Source: Brachybacterium kimchii (GTDB lineage Bacteria > Actinomycetota > Actinomycetes > Actinomycetales > Dermabacteraceae). Taken from it: 64,000 nucleotides of DNA. Below the pieces are notes generated by a model. The model ran no database searches, was not told where the DNA came from, and saw nothing but the letters and a program-made list of their open reading frames with translations. The stretch spans positions 3,162,001 through 3,226,000 of the forward strand of contig NZ_CP097218.1 in the NCBI RefSeq assembly GCF_023373525.1, written 5' to 3'. The translations under genes and the position numbers were made by a program. Below are positions 45,288 through 53,524 of this stretch, one piece after another. How positions within the stretch are numbered: position 1 is the stretch's first letter; each line of letters begins with the position of its first letter.

Positions 45288-46697
45288 TCAGGCGGCGCGT
45301 CGACCCGCCCGCCCGGCGCTCTCGCGCCGTTCGAACAGGGCGGTGCCGGCGACCAGGAGGGCGCCGACGAACGGGGCGATCGCGAGCATCACGAGGCCGG
45401 CGGCCTCGCTGTCGAACGCGGTCACCATCCACGAGCGCAGGTTCGGGGCGATGAAGCCGCCCAGGTTCCCGAGCCCGTTGATGAGGCCGACGCCCGCCGC
45501 CATGGCGGCGCCGGAGAGATAGCCGGTGGGGATGTTCCAGAAGATCGGCTGCGCGGAGACGAAGCCGATCGCCGCGAGGCACAGCGCGGCCATCGCCAGC
45601 ACCGGCTGGCTGAGGAATGCGCTCGCGGCCAGTCCGACGCCCGAGAGCACGAGCATGAGCGTCGCGGTCGAGCGGTAGGCGGCGCGACGGTCCGCCCAGC
45701 GGCCGACGAACAGGTTCACGACCAGCGCGCACAGCCACGGGATCGCCACCAGCAGGCCCACCAGGAATCCGACCTCGCGGCCGGTGATGCTCGCGACCTG
45801 CGCGGGCAGGAAGAACGTGAGGCCGTACACGGCGACCTGGATGGTGAGGTAGATGAGGGCGAAGTAGAGCACCCGCGGGGTGAGCAGCGCCTGCCACCAG
45901 GAGAGCTTCGCGACCTGCTCCTTGGTCTGCGCCTCGGCGGCGAGGACCCCCTCGAGGGCGTCGCGCTCGCCGGCGGTGAGCCAGCGGGCGCGGGCGGGGC
46001 GGTCGGTGAGCGCGAAGACCGCGACCACGCCGACGATCACCGCGAGCAGACCCTCGAGCAGGAACATCCACTGGAAGCCGTGCAGCCCGAGCGCGCCGTC
46101 GAGCTCGAGGAGCCCGCCGGACAGGGGCCCGCCGACCACGTTCGCGATCGGCAGCCCCAGGTAGAACAGGGCCGTGGCCTGGCCGCGCGTGCGCCGCGGG
46201 AACCAGTAGGTGAGGTACAGGATCACGCCGGGGAAGAAGCCCGCCTCGGCGACGCCCAGGAGGAACCGCAGGACGTAGAACATGACCGGCCCGGTCGTGA
46301 ACATGAACAGGCCGGCGACCACGCCCCAGGAGACCATGATCCGCGCCATCCACCAGCGCGCCCCGACCCGGTGCATGATCAGGTTCGAGGGCACCTCGAA
46401 GACCGCGTAGCCGATGAAGAACAGCCCCGCGCCGAAGGCGTAGGCCGCGGCCCCGAGACCGGCGTGGACCTCGAGGGACTCCTCGGCGAAGCCGATGTTC
46501 GAGCGGTCGATGAACGCGATCACGAACATGAGCATGAGGAAGGGCAGCAGCCGCCAGCGGGCTTTGCGGGTGGCCGAGGCGACCTCGGGGGAGAAGGCGA
46601 GCTCCTCCGCCTCGTCGACCGTGCGCACGGCCCGGGCGTCGGGCGTGGCGGCGGGATGCTCCGGGCGGTCGCCGGAAGGGGATGACGTCGTCGTCAC
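45288..46697 (-). CDS. MFS transporter, anion:cation symporter type
   Basis: 469 residues from the GTG at 46697 (GAGGAG seven bases upstream; the longer ATG frame lacks a binding site). MLMFVIAFIDRSNIGFAEES, RVGARWWMARIMVSWGVVAG and FLLGVAEAGFFPGVILYLTY make it a close relative of the MFS protein at 28571-29980 (also 469 residues) and only a distant one of its neighbour at 43899. Two different symporters in one operon suggest two related substrates. Confidence 0.88.
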   Translation of the reverse strand: MTTTSSPSGDRPEHPAATPDARAVRTVDEAEELAFSPEVASATRKARWRLLPFLMLMFVIAFIDRSNIGFAEESLEVHAGLGAAAYAFGAGLFFIGYAVFEVPSNLIMHRVGARWWMARIMVSWGVVAGLFMFTTGPVMFYVLRFLLGVAEAGFFPGVILYLTYWFPRRTRGQATALFYLGLPIANVVGGPLSGGLLELDGALGLHGFQWMFLLEGLLAVIVGVVAVFALTDRPARARWLTAGERDALEGVLAAEAQTKEQVAKLSWWQALLTPRVLYFALIYLTIQVAVYGLTFFLPAQVASITGREVGFLVGLLVAIPWLCALVVNLFVGRWADRRAAYRSTATLMLVLSGVGLAASAFLSQPVLAMAALCLAAIGFVSAQPIFWNIPTGYLSGAAMAAGVGLINGLGNLGGFIAPNLRSWMVTAFDSEAAGLVMLAIAPFVGALLVAGTALFERRESAGRAGRRAA

Positions 46698-46797
46698 GGA
46701 ATGCTCCTCAGGACGTGCAGGAGGGATCGGCCGGGCGCGCACAGGGAATGCTGCGGGTGCTGCGGGGGTCGCGCGGGCTCGGCCGACGGTGGTGGGG

Positions 46798-47571
46798 TCA
46801 GACCATGTGCTTGCCGCCGTCGACGAAGACGGAGTCCCCGTTGACGAAGCTCGAATCCTCGCTGACCAGGAACTTGATGAGGCCCGCGACCTCCTGCGGC
46901 TGGCCGACGCGCTGCAGCGGGATGTCGGAGGACATCCCGGCCTTGCGCTCGTCGGTGAGGGTGCCCCCCATGATGTCGGTGTCGATGGGGCCGGGGACGA
47001 TCGCGTTGCAGGTGATCCCGTGCTTCCCGAGTTCGCGCGCGCCGCCGCGGGTCAGGCCCAGCACGGCCGCCTTCGCCGCGGCGTAGCCGGTCTTGGAGAA
47101 GGTGCCGCCGCCGTCGTAGGCGGTGATCGAGGAGGTGTTGACGATGCGTCCGCCGTGGCCGCCCTCGATCATGCGGGTCGCCGCGGCCTGCATCATGAAC
47201 AGGGTGCCCTTGGCGTTGACGTCCATGACGCGGTCCCAGGTTGCGGCGTCGAGCTCGAAGATCGTGTGGGGGCTGGGGATGCCGGCGAGGTTCACCTCGG
47301 CGAGCACGGGCGGCAGCTCCCGGTCGATGATCGCGAAGGCCGCCTCGACGGACTCCTTGTCGGAGATGTCGACGCCGATGCCGACCACGCTGCGGCCGGA
47401 CTCGGCGGCGAGCTCGGTGGCGAACGCCTGGACGGAGGCCTCGTCGATGTCGAGGACGGCCACGTCCCATCCGGCGCCGGTGAGGGCGCGGGCGACGTGG
47501 CGGCCGATGCCGCGCGGGGCGCCCGCCCCGGTGACGACGGCGGTGCGGTTCTCGGGGAACGTGCTGGTCAT
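46798..47571 (-). CDS. Short-chain dehydrogenase/reductase
   Basis: 257 residues. RTAVVTGAGAPRGIGRHVAR is the nucleotide loop, DVAVLDIDEAS indicates NAD preference, and IVNTSSITAYDGGGTFSKTG followed by YAAAKAAVLG supplies Ser, Tyr and Lys. DTDIMGGTLTDER in the substrate loop is shared with the SDR at the other end of the operon. Second gene after the set-A promoter; likely oxidises a polyol or sugar-acid hydroxyl. Confidence 0.9.
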   Translation of the reverse strand: MTSTFPENRTAVVTGAGAPRGIGRHVARALTGAGWDVAVLDIDEASVQAFATELAAESGRSVVGIGVDISDKESVEAAFAIIDRELPPVLAEVNLAGIPSPHTIFELDAATWDRVMDVNAKGTLFMMQAAATRMIEGGHGGRIVNTSSITAYDGGGTFSKTGYAAAKAAVLGLTRGGARELGKHGITCNAIVPGPIDTDIMGGTLTDERKAGMSSDIPLQRVGQPQEVAGLIKFLVSEDSSFVNGDSVFVDGGKHMV

Positions 47572-47610
47572 TGCTGCTCCTTCGCAGGGTGGGGTGGTGC
47601 GGGGGCGTGC

Positions 47611-48531
47611 TCAGGCGAGCGCGGAGGCGAGCACCTGGCGGATGTACTGGATGTTCTCGGCGATCACGCCCAGGGAGTCGGAGCCGTAGTGCTCGCAGCA
47701 GAAGGGCCCGGTGTAGCCGAGCTCGAGGGCGCGGCGGATGACCTGCCGGTAGTTCACGTAGCCGTACTTCAGCGGCATGGGCGCCGACGTGTACGCGCCG
47801 GTCGCCGGGTCGAAGTCCCGCGTGTAGTTCTTGATGTGCCAGAAGTTCGCGTGGGGCAGCACCGTCTCGTACATGTCGCTCGGATGCGGCATCGGCCGGT
47901 GCAGGCGCACCAGGTTGCCGAGGTCCGGGTTCAGGCCGACGGCCTCGTGGTCGACGTCCTGCAGGAACGCGACGGCGTCCTCGGGGGTGCCGACGTAGGT
48001 GTCCTCGTACATCTCGAGGCTGAGCTGCAGGCCGTTCGCCTTCGCGTGGTCGCCGAGCTCGCGCGTGCGCTCGATCGCGAGATCGCGCAGCGCCGGGTCG
48101 TCGTGGTGGCCGTCCTCGAGCCAGAACCAGATGGCGTCGGCCTGGGCGGGGGTGAGGGCCTGCATGAAGCCGATGTTCACGACGCTCGCCCCGAAGGTGG
48201 GCGCGATGTCCATCAGCCGATGGGCCTCGGCGAGGAAGTCCTCGCCCTTCTCCCGGTCGACGACGGAGCTGCGGGTCATCGAGATCGAGGGGATGGTGAG
48301 GCCCGCATCCTCCAGCGTTCTGCGGAACTCCTCGACGCGTGCGTCGCTCAGACGGGCGAGGGGCACCCAGGCGTCGGTCGGGTCGATCTGGGTGATGCCG
48401 AGGTCGCGGGCCTGGCGCATCTGGGAGGCCCACACGCTCGCGGGCGCGTCCTTGATGTGGCCGCCGTCGGGCGCGGTGGCGCCGAACGAGAGCATGTTGG
48501 CGGCGATCGGCCAGGACTCGGCAGTGAGCAT
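47611..48531 (-). CDS. Sugar-phosphate isomerase/epimerase-like TIM barrel
   Basis: 306 residues of the AP-endonuclease-2/xylose-isomerase-like barrel. Candidate metal ligands are Glu in LQLSLEMYEDTYVG, Asp in VGLNPDLGNLVR, His in NFWHIKNYTRDF and Glu in GPFCCEHYGSDS. Such proteins isomerise, epimerise, dehydrate or decarboxylate keto-sugars and acids. First gene of the minus-strand operon running to 40657, directly behind two set-A operators. A role as a second keto-acid-processing enzyme parallel to the 57831 gene is possible; function not assigned. Confidence 0.82.
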   Translation of the reverse strand: MLTAESWPIAANMLSFGATAPDGGHIKDAPASVWASQMRQARDLGITQIDPTDAWVPLARLSDARVEEFRRTLEDAGLTIPSISMTRSSVVDREKGEDFLAEAHRLMDIAPTFGASVVNIGFMQALTPAQADAIWFWLEDGHHDDPALRDLAIERTRELGDHAKANGLQLSLEMYEDTYVGTPEDAVAFLQDVDHEAVGLNPDLGNLVRLHRPMPHPSDMYETVLPHANFWHIKNYTRDFDPATGAYTSAPMPLKYGYVNYRQVIRRALELGYTGPFCCEHYGSDSLGVIAENIQYIRQVLASALA

Positions 48532-48790
48532 CTTCGGTCTCCTTCGCGACGACTGTTCCTATAGGATTTCCACAACGGGGGCCGATGTCAAGCGGGGCCG
48601 TCGGGCGCGAGTGGGTGCCACCTATAGGATCGCCCGTCGTGGTCAGGGTCGTCCGCCGGGCTGAGGATCGCCCACCGCGCTCGGGGAGTGGGGCGCGTGG
48701 TCCCGGCGCGGGTGCGCGCCTTCGGTCGGCTCCGGCTCCGGCTCCCGCTCCAGCGAGGGGAAAGGGGTGGGGGTCGGGGGTCCTGGAGGC
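48532..48790. promoter_or_regulatory. Promoter region with two set-A operators
   Basis: TTCCTATAGGAT at 48556-48567 (11 of 12) and a second CCTATAGG core at 48621-48628 (10 of 12) lie 65 bases apart, upstream of the seven-gene minus-strand operon. A consensus -35 TTGACA is present on the minus strand at 48591-48586, with the first operator over the -10 region. Strong candidate for the main promoter of the set-A operon. Confidence 0.65.
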
Positions 48791-48880
48791 TACGAGTTGC
48801 GGTGGAAAAGCGACGGATTGTCCTGCAGGCCGACGGACCCGCGGCGAGCGGATGGGAACGAAAACCCACCGCAACTCGTA
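48791..48880. repeat. Long inverted repeat upstream of the TPI-like gene
   Basis: TACGAGTTGCGGTGG (48791-48805) and its exact complement (48866-48880) face each other across 60 bases. The 15-bp arms and their AT-richer outer edges stand out in a 660-base gap between divergent genes. It could fold as a large hairpin in a leader RNA or hold two sites for a regulator. No coding assignment for the loop. Confidence 0.65.
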
Positions 48881-49193
48881 ACGCCCCGACACCTCGACCG
48901 GCATGCTGCCGCGAATCCGCCCTTCACCGAGTCCGCACTTCGCCGAGTCCGCGCATCGGGCGTCGGCGGCGATCCGTTCCACTCATCGGGAAGAATCGGC
49001 TCGACAGGCGAGAGCGGGCGTTCCCGCGGGAACGCCTCCCGGTAGCGTCCCGTGCGGCCGACCGTCCCCGAAGGTCGACGCCGGTCCTCGTCCCCGGGGC
49101 CCGTCCGATCCGCTGACTCCGCGAGCCGCCGGACCGTCGGGGCTCCGCACCGCCACCGCTCTGCACCACCACGAACAGCGAGGAACCACCCCC
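48881..49193. other. Leader region of the TPI-like gene
   Basis: About 310 bases with no recognisable gene. TTCCCGCGGGAA around 49020-49031 is a near-perfect 12-base palindrome. AGCGAGGAACC upstream of the ATG at 49194 is the likely ribosome-binding site. Nothing else convincing. Confidence 0.4.
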
Positions 49194-49955
49194 ATGCAGC
49201 CCCTCTGGATCGGCACCAGCTGGAAGATGAACAAGACCCTCGCCGAGGCGCGCGAGTGGACGTCGGCGCTCGTCGGGCACCTGGACGGCCGCGCCCCCGA
49301 GGGAGTGCAGCCCTTCGTGATCCCCTCCTTCACCGCCACGACGACCGTCGCGCAGATCCTCGGCGAGGACTCGCCCGTGCTGCTGGGCGTGCAGAACGCG
49401 CACTGGGAGGACGCCGGCGCATGGACCGGCGAGATCTCCGTGCCGCAGGCGAAGGACGCGGGCGCGCAGATCGTCGAGATCGGCCACTCCGAGCGCCGCG
49501 AGCACTTCGGAGAGACCGTCGAGACCACGCGCCTCAAGGTCGCAGCCTCGCTGCGGCACGGGCTCACGCCCCTGCTGTGCATCGGCGAGAGCGCTGAGGT
49601 GAAGGACGCCGGAGGCTCCTCCGCCTTCATCCTCGAGCAGGCGCGCGGCGCCCTTGAGGGGCTCACCGAGGAGCAGGTCGCCGACGTCGTCATCGCCTAC
49701 GAGCCCATCTGGGCGATCGGGGAGAAGGGGCGCCCTGCCACCGTCGAGGAGCTCGTGGAGCCCTTCGCGGCCCTCGGCGACGAGTACTCGGGCCGCGTGA
49801 AGGGCCTGCTGTACGGCGGCTCGGTGAACCTCGAGAACGCGGCGGACCTGCTCGGGATCGAGCACGTCACCGGCCTGTTCGTCGGCCGCACCGCGTGGAA
49901 GGTCGAGGGGTACCTCGAGCTGCTGCGGATCGGCGCGGAGCACGCGAGGGGCTGA
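49194..49955 (+). CDS. lerI: Triose-phosphate-isomerase homologue, probable L-erythrulose-1-phosphate isomerase
   Basis: 253 residues, TIM fold with catalytic Lys11 (SWKMNK), His in EIGHSERREHFGE and Glu in AYEPIWAIGE. Two features differ from glycolytic TPI: the Asn before WKMN is Ser (IGTSWKMNKTLAEA) and loop 6 reads WAIGEKGRPAT instead of WAIGTGKTAT. As I recall, the Brucella EryH / mycobacterial LerI type has the same GTSWKMNKT start. It would convert L-erythrulose 1-phosphate to D-erythrulose 4-phosphate, the step after LerK. No glycolytic neighbours (gap, pgk) are near, which supports a catabolic role. Confidence 0.8.
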   Translation: MQPLWIGTSWKMNKTLAEAREWTSALVGHLDGRAPEGVQPFVIPSFTATTTVAQILGEDSPVLLGVQNAHWEDAGAWTGEISVPQAKDAGAQIVEIGHSERREHFGETVETTRLKVAASLRHGLTPLLCIGESAEVKDAGGSSAFILEQARGALEGLTEEQVADVVIAYEPIWAIGEKGRPATVEELVEPFAALGDEYSGRVKGLLYGGSVNLENAADLLGIEHVTGLFVGRTAWKVEGYLELLRIGAEHARG

Positions 49956-50070
49956 TCCCGCGGGGCCGGCGGGCCCCCAGGACGGGGCCCTTGGACGGCG
50001 GGCACTGGACGGCGACCCGCCGGACCCGAGGCCTGGCTCGCAGGATCGTGGGGCACTACTCTGACCACGA

Positions 50071-50090
50071 GTGGTGAACCGGTTGGTCGC
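50071..50090. promoter_or_regulatory. Weaker set-B operator before an SDR gene
   Basis: GTGGTGAACCGGTTGGTCGC has the AACCGGTT core (50077-50084) and 14 of 20 matches to TTGGTCAACCGGTTGACCAA. It lies 65 bases before the SDR ATG, just after a possible -10 TACTCT at 50057-50062. A second GACCA-TGGTG pair overlaps it on the left. Confidence 0.5.
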
Positions 50091-50154
50091 ACGGAGTGCT
50101 GATGCCCGCGCCGTCGACCGGTCGCCCGCCCGCACCCCCGACGATGGAGGACAC

Positions 50155-50916
50155 ATGACCCGCACCACCCCGCGTCTCGACGGCAGGACGGCCCTGGTCA
50201 CGGGCGCCGGCTCCGGCATCGGCCGCGCGATCGCCGACCGCTTCGCGGCCGAGGGTGCGCGCGTCATCTATGCCGACATCGACGAGCAGGCGGCCCGCGA
50301 GGCCGCCGACGCGACCGGCTCCCAGGCCGTGCGAATGGACGTCTCCGACGAGCAGAGCGTCGAGGCCGCCTACGCGGACCTCGCCGCGCGAGACGCCTCG
50401 CCCGATGTGATCGTCGCGAACGCCGGCGTGCAGCTGTTCGGCCACGACGCGAAGACCGCCGACGTGCCGCTCGAGGCCTGGAACAGGACGCTCGCGGTGA
50501 ACCTCACCGGCACCTTCCTCACCGTCAAGCACGGGGTGCGCGCGCTGCTCGCCTCCGGTGGCGGCTCCATCATCTGCACCGGCAGCCCGACGGGCCTGAA
50601 CGGCGAGGGCGCCGACTTCGCCGCCTACAGCTCCACGAAGGGCGGCATCCACTCCCTCGTGCGCGCGACCGCGATGGCGTACGCGGGCGACAACATCCGC
50701 GTGAACACCGTGGTCCCCGGGTACACCGAGACGTCGCTGGTCACCACGATCTCCGAGGACCCGGGCGCCCGCGAGGGCATCGTCGGACGCACGCCGCTGG
50801 GCCGCGCGGGCACCCCCGACGACGTCACCGGCATCATGGTCTACCTCGCGAGCGAGGAGTCCAGCTTCGCCACCGGAGCGATCTTCCGCGTGGACGGCGG
50901 CATGACGTCGCTGTGA
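50155..50916 (+). CDS. Short-chain dehydrogenase/reductase
   Basis: 253 residues, ATG with TGGAGG upstream. RTALVTGAGSGIGRAIADRF is the cofactor loop, VIYADIDEQ points to NAD, VIVANAGVQLFG is the NAG motif, and SPTGLNGEGADFAAYSSTKG contains Tyr and Lys. Standard single-domain oxidoreductase. A set-B-type palindrome precedes it and lerI lies immediately upstream, so it may oxidise a polyol or lactol in the apiose/tetrose pathway; substrate inferred. Confidence 0.88.
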   Translation: MTRTTPRLDGRTALVTGAGSGIGRAIADRFAAEGARVIYADIDEQAAREAADATGSQAVRMDVSDEQSVEAAYADLAARDASPDVIVANAGVQLFGHDAKTADVPLEAWNRTLAVNLTGTFLTVKHGVRALLASGGGSIICTGSPTGLNGEGADFAAYSSTKGGIHSLVRATAMAYAGDNIRVNTVVPGYTETSLVTTISEDPGAREGIVGRTPLGRAGTPDDVTGIMVYLASEESSFATGAIFRVDGGMTSL

Positions 50917-50975
50917 CGGGTGCTGGCACGGACTGACGTCGTGGTGTTCGGGACGTCGCTCAGGACTTCAGGTCC

Positions 50976-52070
50976 TCAGTGCCGGGGTGGGGGAGCGGTC
51001 GATGCGCGCACCACGAGCTCCGGGAGGGTGTTCGAGGCCGTCCCCTCGCCGTCGCCCTCCTCCTCGCTGCCCGTCGTGATCGCGTGATGCAGCCGCCGCA
51101 GGGCCTGGTCGCCGACGGCGACGAAGTCGATCCGCATCGTCGTCAGCGGCGGCTGCAGGTAGGCGGCGGCGGGCATGTCGTCCACGCCCACGATCGAGTA
51201 GTCCCGCGGGGCCTCGAAGCCACGCATGCGCAGGGCGCTCATGAAGCCGAGAGCGAGCTCGTCGTTCGCGGCGAACACGGCCGTGAAGTCCAGGTCCGCG
51301 GAGGCGGTCGTCTCGTCGCCGCCCGCGAGCTGCTCCGCTGCGGCGGCGCCCGACCAGGCCCACCAGTCGGCGGCGCCGGAGAGCACGTGCGGGACGAGAC
51401 CGGCCTGCTCCATCGCGTTCCGGTATCCCGCCTCACGGTCACGGGCCTCGTTGCGTGTGCGCGGTCCGGCCACGTGCAGGATGCGCTCGTGCCCGAGGTC
51501 GATGAGGTGACGGGTGGCCTCGAATCCGACGGACGACGGTGAGTCGTCCCCTCCCCGGGGAGGGGAGCCCGCGGCCGGGGCCGGAGTGAGTCGCCGCGAG
51601 AGGTTCACGACCGGCACGCGCGAGCGCGCCCGGTCGAGTTCCGCGTCCACACCGGGGATCGCCGTGGAGACCACGATCCCGTCGACCGGTGCGGAGAGGA
51701 AGTGGTCGATCGTTCGGCGCACCTCGTCCTGCCAGCCCGTGGCCTCGAAGTCCGTGTCGATCTCGGCGATCATCAGCGTCTGGTGCAGCTCGCGCGCGGT
51801 GCGGCTGAGCCCGGTGAGGATCTGCGCGCTGCCGTAGTTCAGCTCGCCGATGGTCAGCACACCCAGGGTCCCCGTGCGGCCCGCGCGCAGCGTCCCGGCG
51901 GCCCGATTGGGGACGTAGCCGAGCTCCCTGATGGCCGCGGCGATGCGCGCACTGGTCGCCTCGCCCACGTATCCGGTGCCCGAGCAGTAGCGCGAGACGG
52001 TCTGTGCGGAGACCTCCGCGAGCCGGCCGACGTCCGCCATGCTCGGCCGCGAGCTGGAGCTCCGAGCCAC
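50976..52070 (-). CDS. LacI family transcriptional repressor
   Basis: 364 residues from the GTG at 52070, chosen because GGAG lies five bases upstream; a longer frame to 52163 has no binding site and is low-complexity. SMADVGRLAEVSAQTVSRYC is the helix-turn-helix, IAAAIRELGYVPNRAAGTLR the hinge helix. The ligand domain has an Ala/Pro/Ser-rich loop (about residues 165-180). Divergent from the nucleoside-hydrolase operon with two palindromes between, so it is its likely local repressor. Confidence 0.88.
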   Translation of the reverse strand: MARSSSSRPSMADVGRLAEVSAQTVSRYCSGTGYVGEATSARIAAAIRELGYVPNRAAGTLRAGRTGTLGVLTIGELNYGSAQILTGLSRTARELHQTLMIAEIDTDFEATGWQDEVRRTIDHFLSAPVDGIVVSTAIPGVDAELDRARSRVPVVNLSRRLTPAPAAGSPPRGGDDSPSSVGFEATRHLIDLGHERILHVAGPRTRNEARDREAGYRNAMEQAGLVPHVLSGAADWWAWSGAAAAEQLAGGDETTASADLDFTAVFAANDELALGFMSALRMRGFEAPRDYSIVGVDDMPAAAYLQPPLTTMRIDFVAVGDQALRRLHHAITTGSEEEGDGEGTASNTLPELVVRASTAPPPRH

Positions 52071-52237
52071 CTGATCTCCGTTCCCGTGGGCTGTCGTCGG
52101 CACGAAGCTACCACCGTTCCTGGGGGCCTTCGGCGTCCGCTCCGCAGCGCTCGGAACGGCCATGGGGCCAGTGCTGCTCGCGGTCGCCGTCGAATCCGTC
52201 CGTGACGCCCTCTTGCGCTTCGACGGAACGTCGCTAC

Positions 52238-52275
52238 GATAGGTGACCGGTCACATATGTTACCGATAACCTATC
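52238..52275. promoter_or_regulatory. Paired LacI-type operators before the nucleoside-hydrolase operon
   Basis: GTGACCGGTCAC (52243-52254, perfect palindrome) and GTTACCGATAAC (52259-52270, 10 of 12) both have the CG centre usual for LacI-family sites and are 16 bases apart, on the same DNA face to within about half a turn. An outer GATAGGT/ACCTATC repeat (52238-52244 and 52269-52275) encloses both. Target of the divergent LacI protein, by position. Confidence 0.7.
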
Positions 52276-52399
52276 AACCGGATGCCCATTCTCTGGTCAT
52301 TCGGGCAGGTCACAGGGCGGCATTCGATCCTCCGGGCCTGCACCGCATCCGGAGCCCTTCCGCCGCTCACCCGCCGCTCACCCACCGCAGAGGTCGACG
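52276..52399. promoter_or_regulatory. Leader of the nucleoside-hydrolase operon
   Basis: About 125 bases between the operators and the ATG at 52400. CACCGCAGAGGTCGACG upstream of the ATG offers only a modest ribosome-binding site (AGAGG). No other structure identified. Confidence 0.35.
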
Positions 52400-53446
52400 A
52401 TGACACGCATTCCCACCGCTCCCACCGCTCCCGATGACCACGGCGTCACCGCCGGCTGGCGCCTGGGCGAGACTCCCTGGCAGCAGCTGCCCACCCCGGG
52501 TGGAGCGCGCTGCCGGGTGATCATCGACAACGACTTCTCGGGTGACCCGGACGACCTCTTCCAGCTCGTCCACCACCTGCTCTCGCCGAACACGGAGATC
52601 CGTGCTGTGATCGCCTCGCACCTTCGCGAGGGCGACCGCTTCGATCCCGGCCCCGACACTTCGGCCAATGCCCTGCGCATCGCCGGGGACGTCTTCGCCC
52701 GCATGGGCCTGGTCTCCACCGAGGTGCTGGTGGCGGGTGCCCCGCAGGCGCTCGATGACGCCGACTCCCCGTACCGGGGTGAGGCCGTCGACAGGATCAT
52801 CGCCGAGGCCCTGCGCGAGGACACTGACCAGCCGCTCTACTACGTCGCCGGCGGCGGCCTCACCGACCTCGCCTCCGCGCTCCTGATCGAGCCCCGCATC
52901 GCCGAGCGGATGACCCTCATCTGGATCGGCGGCAACGAGCACGAAGGCATCGCCTACCCGCCGCCGGACGCCATGCCGATCGAGTACAACCTGCTCATCG
53001 ACCCCCTCGCCGCACGCGTCGTCTTCAACGACACCCGGATCCCGATCTGGCAGGTCCCCCGGGACGTCTACCGCCAGTGCCTGGTGTCCGACGCCGAGCT
53101 GCGGATCCGCGTGGCCACCGCCGGCCCGCTGGGTCGCTATCTCTACGACGAGACGATGCTCGTGGTGCAGACGACGACCGACGCCGGCCGCGGCCCCGCC
53201 GAGACCTACGCCCTCGGCGATTCCCCGCTCGTGCTGCTCACCGCCCTCCAGTCGATCTTCGAGGCCGACAGCTCCTCGAGCAGGCACGTCGTGATGCCCA
53301 CGCCGATCCTCGAGGCCGACGGCTCGTACACGCCCCGCCCGGACTCGCGTCCGATGCGGGTCTTCACCCAGGTCGACGTGCGCCTGATGTTCGAGGACCT
53401 CTTCCTCAAGCTCCGCGAGTTCAGCGACTGGCAGGCCTCCGCCTGA
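52400..53446 (+). CDS. Inosine-uridine-preferring nucleoside hydrolase family protein
   Basis: 348 residues. The calcium-binding Asp cluster of the family is VIIDNDFSGDPDDLFQLVHH (about residues 40-59), a variant of DTDPGxDD. YYVAGGGLTDLASALL and MTLIWIGGNEHEGI are the next conserved strands, and EYNLLIDPLAARVVF carries the distal Asn/Asp. It cleaves the N-glycosidic bond of ribonucleosides or related N-ribosides to ribose and base. First gene of a LacI-controlled operon with a CUT1 importer, suggesting uptake followed by cytosolic cleavage. Confidence 0.87.
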   Translation: MTRIPTAPTAPDDHGVTAGWRLGETPWQQLPTPGGARCRVIIDNDFSGDPDDLFQLVHHLLSPNTEIRAVIASHLREGDRFDPGPDTSANALRIAGDVFARMGLVSTEVLVAGAPQALDDADSPYRGEAVDRIIAEALREDTDQPLYYVAGGGLTDLASALLIEPRIAERMTLIWIGGNEHEGIAYPPPDAMPIEYNLLIDPLAARVVFNDTRIPIWQVPRDVYRQCLVSDAELRIRVATAGPLGRYLYDETMLVVQTTTDAGRGPAETYALGDSPLVLLTALQSIFEADSSSSRHVVMPTPILEADGSYTPRPDSRPMRVFTQVDVRLMFEDLFLKLREFSDWQASA

Positions 53447-53524
53447 CCCACCGGGCTCGGCCCGCCGACCCGGCGAGCCGGCCCGCCGCACCACCCTCCC
53501 CTCGACGAAGAGACGGGACCACCC

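Noticed and set aside
43323..46685. 1120-codon open frame on the plus strand
   Set aside because: It lies antisense to two MFS genes and a dehydrogenase, has a biased Arg/Glu/Asp/His composition and no domain. Long antisense frames are expected at this GC content.
48585..48900. Possible small gene in the gap upstream of lerI
   Set aside because: Frames here are low-complexity, have no ribosome-binding site of quality and are interrupted by the inverted repeat; no similarity recognised.
49194..49955. Glycolytic triose-phosphate isomerase
   Set aside because: The fold fits, but Ser replaces the usual Asn before WKMN, loop 6 differs and there are no gap/pgk neighbours; the tetrulose-phosphate isomerase reading is preferred.
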